From contig CAAGIF010000134.1 in assembly GCA_900769845.1 (NCBI GenBank), positions 1 to 13,657 of the forward strand: a DNA stretch of 13,657 nt, in the 5' to 3' direction. This document shows positions 9,465-13,657 of the stretch, one piece after another. The stretch's first letter is position 1, and the number at the start of each line of letters is the position of its first letter. The position numbers and the translations under genes were made by a program. This DNA is from an uncultured Oscillospiraceae bacterium. GTDB lineage: Bacteria; Bacillota_A; Clostridia; Oscillospirales; Oscillospiraceae. The notes under the pieces are model-generated. The model saw only the letters and a list, made by a program, of their open reading frames with translations, was not told the origin of the DNA and did not search any database.

Positions 9465-10262
9465 ATGGTTATTACCCAAAAACAAGGAACATTGGAATAT
9501 TTGACCGCCGAGGGGATCTCCGCCCCCCACTGCTTTACCACCCGTCTGGGCGGTGTCAGCCGCGGGCCCCTCTCCAGTATGAACATTGCCATCAAGCTGG
9601 ATGAGAAAGAAACAAATGTGGCGAAGAATTTCGAGATCCTCAGCCGGGCGCTGGGCTTTGATCCCGGAAATCTGGTGCTGACCCGGCAGACCCATTCGGA
9701 CATTGTCCGGGTGGTAACCAAAGCCGACTGTCGGGGCTGCTTCCACCGGGATTATCCCGAGTGTGACGCGCTGGTGACCGGGGATCCCGGGGTAGCGCTG
9801 GTGGTTTTCACCGCGGACTGCACCCCCATTTTGCTCCATGATCCGGTGACCGGAGCCGTGGGCGCTGCCCATGCCGGCTGGCGGGGTACCGTTTCTGCCA
9901 TCGGCGCAAAAACCGTGGACGCCATGGTACGTCAGTTTGGCTGCAAGCCGGAAAATATCCGGGCCGCTATTGGACCGAACATCGGCCCCTGCTGCTTTGA
10001 AACCGATGCAGATGTGCCTCAGGCGCTGCTGAAAGCCTTCGGCGAGGAGGTATCTGCCTTTATCACCCAATCCGGCAATAAATATTATGTAAACCTAAAA
10101 GAAATCAACGCGCTGATCCTGGGTCGGGCAGGAGTCCGTCACATTGAGATCAGCAGCGAATGTACCAAGTGCCGCCCAGACCGCTTCTGGTCTCACCGGG
10201 TCACCGGAAACATCCGGGGATCCCAGGGCGCGATCATCGTATGCAAGGAGGAAACCCCATGA
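9465..10262 (+). CDS. pgeF: Peptidoglycan editing factor PgeF / YfiH (polyphenol oxidase, LACC1) family
   Basis: A 265-residue cytoplasmic protein of the multicopper-oxidase-like YfiH/DUF152 family. The three metal-site residues of the family are present: His77 in TRQTHSD, Cys119 in FTADCTPILL and His136 in GAAHAGWRG. IGPNIGPCCFE (169-179) and a late SHR element follow. In E. coli, YfiH (PgeF) removes wrongly incorporated L-Ser from UDP-MurNAc-peptide precursors. Relatives including human LACC1 have been reported as purine-nucleoside-processing enzymes, so the chemistry is not settled by homology. The start at 9465 has GGAG 6 bases upstream. The 3' end overlaps the next gene by 4 bases (ATGA), implying translational coupling with an envelope lipoprotein, which fits a cell-wall-related role. 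Confidence 0.93.
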   Translation: MVITQKQGTLEYLTAEGISAPHCFTTRLGGVSRGPLSSMNIAIKLDEKETNVAKNFEILSRALGFDPGNLVLTRQTHSDIVRVVTKADCRGCFHRDYPECDALVTGDPGVALVVFTADCTPILLHDPVTGAVGAAHAGWRGTVSAIGAKTVDAMVRQFGCKPENIRAAIGPNIGPCCFETDADVPQALLKAFGEEVSAFITQSGNKYYVNLKEINALILGRAGVRHIEISSECTKCRPDRFWSHRVTGNIRGSQGAIIVCKEETP

Positions 10263-11836
10263 ACAGAATCCTTCCTCTGATTCTTTGCCTGTGTCTGCTG
10301 GTGGGTATGCTCTCCGGCTGCGCGGCAGAGAATACCCCCTATATTCCCAACGGGGACGCCCTGGCGCCGGAAGATGCGGATGTTTTTGCTACCGAGCCTC
10401 CGGATGACAGCATTCCTCAGGAACTGACTCTGGCCTACTATGCTAAGCGTTCCATGAATCCCTATGAGGCCACGGATTTCACCAACCGGGTCCTGTTCTC
10501 CCTGATCTATCAGGGCTTGTTCAGCACCACAAAGGACTATGAAATGGTTCCCATCCTCTGTAAGAATTACCGGGTCTCCTCAGATTATAAGATCTACACC
10601 TTCCTGCTGGAGGATGCTACCTTTTCCGACGGAACCCCCGTGACCATTGAGGATGTTCTGGCAAGCTATGAGGCTGCCAAGGGCAGCCCCTACTACGGCG
10701 AGCGGTTTATCCATGTGGTAAAAACCGCAATCTCCGATGACGGCGGATTGACCTTCTACCTTCGCACGCCTGTGGAAGGCTTCCATATGCTGCTGGACTT
10801 CCCCATCGTGAAAGCATCCGAGGTGGCGGCTCCCTCCCCCCTTGGCACCGGTCCCTACATTTACGAAAACAGTCTTGCCGGCGCCCACCTGCGGCGAAAT
10901 CCCTTCTGGTGGTGTGAAAGCCCCGACCTGGTGGTCACCGCCGCTTCCATCCCTCTGGTAGACGCAGAATCCGCTACCCATATCCGGGATGAGTTTGAGT
11001 TTGCCGATGTTGGCCTGGTTCTGACCAATCCCTGCTCCGATTCCTATGCAGACTACCGCTGTGACTATGAGCTGTGGGACTGCGACAGCGGCGCATTTTT
11101 GTTTCTTGCCTGTAATGTGGCATACAGCCAGGACGATGTCTTCCTGGAGAAGGATGTGCGTTCCCTGCTGACCTACGCCATCGACCGGGAACGGCTGGCC
11201 GCCGTCAACTATAACGGCTTTGCCCGTCCCGCATCCTTGCCCATGGATCCGGAATACCCCTACTATTCCACCGCTCTGGCATCCAAATACGATTATGATC
11301 CGGAGTATTTTGGCGCAATGCTGAACCGCTCCATGCTCCCCGATGAGCCCCTGCGGCTGCTGGTCAATGCAGATGACAGTATGCGGCTGCGTACCGCCCG
11401 GGAAATCGCCGTCATGCTCACAGAAGCAGGGTTGGAAATCGAACTCATCGAACTTTCCACCAACGCCTTCGTTCAGGACATCCGAAACGGCAAATTTGAC
11501 CTGTATCTGGGTATGACCAAGCTTTCCCCCAATATGGATCTGACCCCCTTCTTCCGTACCTACGGCGATATGGGCTGGTGCGGCGTTGCCAACGACGAGC
11601 TTTATACCCTGACCAAGGAAGCGCTGGAAAACCACGGCAACTACTATAACCTGCACAAGGCTGTTATGGATGACGGCCGGATCGTACCCATCCTCTTCGG
11701 CGGTTATGCCATCTACGCCAGCCGGGGTCTGGTAACGGACCTGCAGCCCTCCCGGGACAATGTGTTTTTCTACACCCTGGGCAGAACGGATGCCGACGCT
11801 ATGATCCCCATCGACTACAACAACAGCAAGGGATAA
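10259..11836 (+). CDS. Lipoprotein, extracellular peptide-type solute-binding protein (SBP_bac_5 family)
   Basis: A 525-residue lipoprotein. The signal peptide MNRILPLILCLCLLVGMLSG ends at a lipobox LSGC (18-21), so Cys21 should be lipidated and the protein tethered outside the membrane. A Pro/Asp/Glu-rich spacer leads to ELTLAYYAKRSMNPYEATD, then NRVLFSLIYQGLF, FSDGTPVTIEDVLASYEAA and LLTYAIDRERLAAVNYNGFA, which are the typical landmarks of DppA/OppA-like binding proteins. The start at 10259 has AGGAGG 7 bases upstream and overlaps the pgeF stop. Several Cys and many Tyr/Asp residues are scattered through the mature part. No permease or ATPase gene is adjacent, so it either serves a transporter encoded elsewhere or acts alone as a sensor or binding lipoprotein. 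Ligand unknown; peptides, including cell-wall peptides as for E. coli MppA, are possible. Confidence 0.88.
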   Translation: MNRILPLILCLCLLVGMLSGCAAENTPYIPNGDALAPEDADVFATEPPDDSIPQELTLAYYAKRSMNPYEATDFTNRVLFSLIYQGLFSTTKDYEMVPILCKNYRVSSDYKIYTFLLEDATFSDGTPVTIEDVLASYEAAKGSPYYGERFIHVVKTAISDDGGLTFYLRTPVEGFHMLLDFPIVKASEVAAPSPLGTGPYIYENSLAGAHLRRNPFWWCESPDLVVTAASIPLVDAESATHIRDEFEFADVGLVLTNPCSDSYADYRCDYELWDCDSGAFLFLACNVAYSQDDVFLEKDVRSLLTYAIDRERLAAVNYNGFARPASLPMDPEYPYYSTALASKYDYDPEYFGAMLNRSMLPDEPLRLLVNADDSMRLRTAREIAVMLTEAGLEIELIELSTNAFVQDIRNGKFDLYLGMTKLSPNMDLTPFFRTYGDMGWCGVANDELYTLTKEALENHGNYYNLHKAVMDDGRIVPILFGGYAIYASRGLVTDLQPSRDNVFFYTLGRTDADAMIPIDYNNSKG

Positions 11837-11896
11837 CCCAACCCACTGCCCGGAGGGAATCCGGATCAAAATATTTTCAAAGAAAGGAATCCTGTT

Positions 11897-13039
11897 ATGC
11901 GTAAGAAAACTGTTGTCATTCTGCTGATTCTGTTCAGCGCATTGGTGCTGGCTGAAGTCGCATTTCTGGCATTTAACCGGCCCGCGCCGGAGACTACCGA
12001 ACCTCCCACAGAAGCTATGACGGAAGCCCCCACCGTCGTTCCTACAGAAGCGCCCACCCAAGCGCCTACCGAAGAACCCACCGAACCCCCCACGGAGGCC
12101 CCCACCGAGCCCCCCATGCTCTACGCTAACCCCCTCACCGGCGAACCCATGGCAGAGGCTCCCACCTGCCGGATCTTCGGCATTACCATCAACAATGTGC
12201 CCCGGGCGCTGCCCCATGTAGGCGCCAACCAGGCAGATCTGTTCTTTGAGATGTTTGTAAATGACTACGCCACCCGGGGTCTGGCTTTCTACTACGACAT
12301 CCGCCAGACAGAAACCATCGGTTCTGTTCGCAGTATGCGCTACAATTTCACGGATCTTGCCATCGCTTACGATGCCTTTATCGGTCATGCCGGCGGCAGC
12401 AATGAGGTCATCTCCAACGCCAACAAGAGAGATATCGATCACTTCAACATCGACACCTCCAATAACACCTCCTATTCCTTCCGGGATAAGGCCCGCAACA
12501 GCGCCGGCTGGGGCTGGGAGCACTGCCTGTTTGTGAAGGGCCCCGGTCTGTATGAATACGCAGAGGGCAAGGGCTACCGGGTGACTCAGGACGAAACCAA
12601 GACCTACGGTCTGAATTTCGCAGAGGACGGCACTCCCGCCGACGGCGAAACCGCCAACAAGATCGACATTATTTTCAATCTCTACGGTCACAAAAAGCAG
12701 AGCACCATGACCTACGATCCGGAGCTGGGCTGCTATGTATTTACCCAGTACGGCAAGGGTATCGACAGTGTGAAGGACGCCAACCGGGAAACCTTTGAAA
12801 ATGTATTCGTAGTCAAAGCAAATGTGACCAATAAGGGTGTTTATCATGTCGCCGATCTGGACGGCAGCGGCGAAGGCTACTTTGCCTGTGGCGGCAAGAT
12901 CATCCCCATCAAATGGTACCACGAGAACGAAACCGATCCCATCACCTTCACCCTGGAAGACGGTACGCCCCTGGTTCAGGGTATCGGCAACAGCTATATC
13001 GCTATTACGCCCCTGGCATCGGATATAGAATACGAATAA
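11897..13039 (+). CDS. DUF3048 (YerB-like) membrane-anchored extracytoplasmic protein
   Basis: A 380-residue protein. Residues 1-27 form a basic head (MRKK) plus a hydrophobic segment without a lipobox Cys, so it is probably a signal anchor with the rest outside. Residues 31-73 are a Thr/Glu/Pro/Ala linker of TEAPT/TEPPT units. The domain begins YANPLTGEPM (76-85) and continues FGITINNVPRALPHVGANQA, then RQTETIGSVRSMR and FIGHAGGSNEV, which fit the DUF3048 pattern PLTG.P / I.N...A.PQ.G...AD / .GSVRS.R. The C-terminal half carries VFVVKANVTN and GGKIIPIKWYHEN. The closest named relative is B. subtilis YerB, a lipoprotein of unknown function. GAAAGGA precedes the ATG by 8 bases, and the gene lies 60 bases after the binding protein with no strong terminator between, so cotranscription is plausible. 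Confidence 0.9.
   Translation: MRKKTVVILLILFSALVLAEVAFLAFNRPAPETTEPPTEAMTEAPTVVPTEAPTQAPTEEPTEPPTEAPTEPPMLYANPLTGEPMAEAPTCRIFGITINNVPRALPHVGANQADLFFEMFVNDYATRGLAFYYDIRQTETIGSVRSMRYNFTDLAIAYDAFIGHAGGSNEVISNANKRDIDHFNIDTSNNTSYSFRDKARNSAGWGWEHCLFVKGPGLYEYAEGKGYRVTQDETKTYGLNFAEDGTPADGETANKIDIIFNLYGHKKQSTMTYDPELGCYVFTQYGKGIDSVKDANRETFENVFVVKANVTNKGVYHVADLDGSGEGYFACGGKIIPIKWYHENETDPITFTLEDGTPLVQGIGNSYIAITPLASDIEYE
11987..12115 (+). repeat. Low-complexity Pro/Thr/Glu linker repeat inside the DUF3048 gene
   Basis: About 43 codons encode imperfect TEAPT, TEPPT and TQAPT units, with DNA units close to CCCACCGAAGCG. Such linkers span the cell wall or hold a domain away from the membrane. The DNA repeat could change length by slippage; units of 3 to 5 codons would keep the frame. 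Confidence 0.85.
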
Positions 13040-13082
13040 GCAGAATTACCCAAAGTTTTTGCAAAAAACTGCCCTTTTCTGC
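13040..13082 (+). terminator. Possible AT-rich terminator after the DUF3048 gene
   Basis: Nested inverted repeats follow the stop: GCAGAA (13040-13045) with TTCTGC (13077-13082), enclosing AGTTTTT (13054-13060) with AAAAACT (13064-13070). There is little GC in the inner stem and no clean T tract after the outer one, so termination here is uncertain. Confidence 0.3.
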
Positions 13083-13093
13083 AATATTGACAG

Positions 13094-13122
13094 TTTACAA
13101 TCTTACTATCGTATTGTATAAT
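13094..13122 (+). promoter_or_regulatory. Promoter of gap
   Basis: TTTACA (13094-13099) and a perfect TATAAT (13117-13122) are 17 bases apart. A perfect TTGACA lies at 13087-13092, but its 24-base spacing is too long for the same -10 box. Transcription should start near 13129, giving a leader of about 80 bases. Confidence 0.85.
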
Positions 13123-13168
13123 GAATCCGTACGGGCTTATCGATTGTCCGGCAATATTCCATATTTTC

Positions 13169-13183
13169 ACTGTGATACACAGT
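13169..13183. promoter_or_regulatory. Inverted repeat in the gap leader, candidate operator
   Basis: ACTGTG (13169-13174) and CACAGT (13178-13183) form a perfect 6-base dyad around ATA, about 45 bases downstream of the -10 box and 26 bases before the gap ATG. It could be a roadblock-type repressor site on DNA or a small mRNA hairpin. I cannot assign it to a known regulator; it does not match the Rex consensus well. Confidence 0.4.
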
Positions 13184-13209
13184 AACATTTGAAATGGAGG
13201 AAATTCACA

Positions 13210-13657
13210 ATGTCTGTAAAAGTTGCAATTAATGGTTTTGGCCGTATCGGTCGTCTGGCTTTCCGTCAGATGTTCGGCGCTGAGGGTTTTGAGATCGTTG
13301 CCATCAACGACCTGACCTCCCCCAAGATGCTGGCTCACCTGCTGAAGTACGACTCCACTCAGGGCGCTTACGCTGCTCCCTTCGGCACTCACACTGTCGA
13401 GGCTGGCGAGGACAACATCGTTGTCGACGGCAAGAAGATCACCATCTACGCCAAGGCTAACGCCGCTGAGCTGCCCTGGGGCGAGCTGGATGTGGATGTC
13501 GTGCTGGAGTGCACCGGCTTCTACACCTCCAAGGCTAAGGCCCAGGCTCACATCGACGCCGGTGCCAAGAAGGTCGTCATCTCCGCTCCCGCTGGCAATG
13601 ACCTGCCCACCATCGTTTACAACGTCAACCACGAGACCCTGACCAAGGACGACCACA
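13210..13657 (+). CDS. gap: Glyceraldehyde-3-phosphate dehydrogenase, N-terminal part
   Basis: The first 149 codons are present and the window edge cuts the gene, so no stop is seen. The Rossmann NAD site NGFGRIGR is at residues 8-15, and Asp34 in INDLT fits an NAD-preferring glycolytic enzyme. [30 protein letters not shown] and [17 protein letters not shown] follow as expected for type I GAPDH. The catalytic Cys (SCTTNC) lies beyond the window. The cytoplasmic enzyme oxidatively phosphorylates glyceraldehyde-3-phosphate in glycolysis, or the reverse. TGGAGG lies 9 bases before the ATG. The codons are strikingly restricted (AAG, CTG, GCT, ATC, GAC), as in highly expressed genes and unlike the neighbouring DUF3048 gene. 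It is transcribed from its own promoter and has no cggR-type regulator next to it. Confidence 0.97.
   Translation, partial: MSVKVAINGFGRIGRLAFRQMFGAEGFEIVAINDLTSPKMLAHLLKYDSTQGAYAAPFGTHTVEAGEDNIVVDGKKITIYAKANAAELPWGELDVDVVLECTGFYTSKAKAQAHIDAGAKKVVISAPAGNDLPTIVYNVNHETLTKDDH

Noticed and set aside
11849..11866. Possible terminator between the binding protein and DUF3048 genes (CCGGA/TCCGG)
   Set aside because: The stem is only 5 bp and is followed by mixed A/T sequence rather than a T run, too weak to call.
11987..12115. Short tandem DNA repeat considered as a CRISPR-like or intergenic repeat
   Set aside because: It is inside the DUF3048 reading frame and codes for a regular Thr/Glu/Pro linker; there are no unique spacers.
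10580..12922. Long open minus-strand frame (about 780 codons) opposite the binding protein and DUF3048 genes
   Set aside because: It spans two recognised plus-strand genes and reads the Pro/Thr linker backwards as Gly/Val/Ser repeats. This is an antisense effect of codon bias, not a gene.

Overview
The window looks like chromosomal DNA of an anaerobic Firmicute of class Clostridia, probably an Oscillospirales-type gut lineage. This is inferred from the GC-rich, strongly CGG/GCC/CTG-biased codons, the AGGAGG-type ribosome binding sites, the sigma-A promoters, the Thr-Glu-Ala-Pro surface linker, and a Wood-Ljungdahl acetyl-CoA synthase gene. Every gene found is intact, except the two cut by the window edges. 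I see no mobile element, tRNA, rRNA or CRISPR array.

Left part (1-700). The end of acsB (acetyl-CoA synthase, + strand) runs into a hairpin terminator. It converges with a minus-strand gene for a 49-residue protein rich in Cys, Asn and Gly with one membrane segment. That small gene has its own ribosome binding site and an excellent terminator, and is easy to miss because of its size.

Middle (698-6564). dapH (minus) is divergent from a four-gene plus-strand operon: M20 deacetylase (DapL-like), PatA-like aminotransferase, D-aminoacylase-type amidohydrolase, NhaC-family transporter. A textbook TTGACA-17-TATAAT promoter drives the operon and a perfect hairpin plus T6 ends it. DapH, PatA and DapL are the three enzymes of the acetylated branch of diaminopimelate/lysine synthesis, so the divergent pair probably forms that module. 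The two extra genes, one D-specific deacylase and one transporter, are not standard members and suggest an added N-acyl-amino-acid or cell-wall salvage function.

Right part (6600-13657). secA has an extended -10 promoter and is followed by pgeF (peptidoglycan editing/YfiH family). pgeF overlaps by 4 bases a lipoprotein of the peptide-binding SBP_bac_5 family that has no permease or ATPase beside it. Next comes a membrane-anchored DUF3048 (YerB-like) protein with a Pro/Thr/Glu linker. The window ends in the first 149 codons of gap (glyceraldehyde-3-phosphate dehydrogenase), which has its own promoter and a 15-base inverted repeat in its leader. DAP synthesis, PgeF, the envelope lipoprotein and DUF3048 give the stretch a cell-envelope theme, but that grouping is inference.
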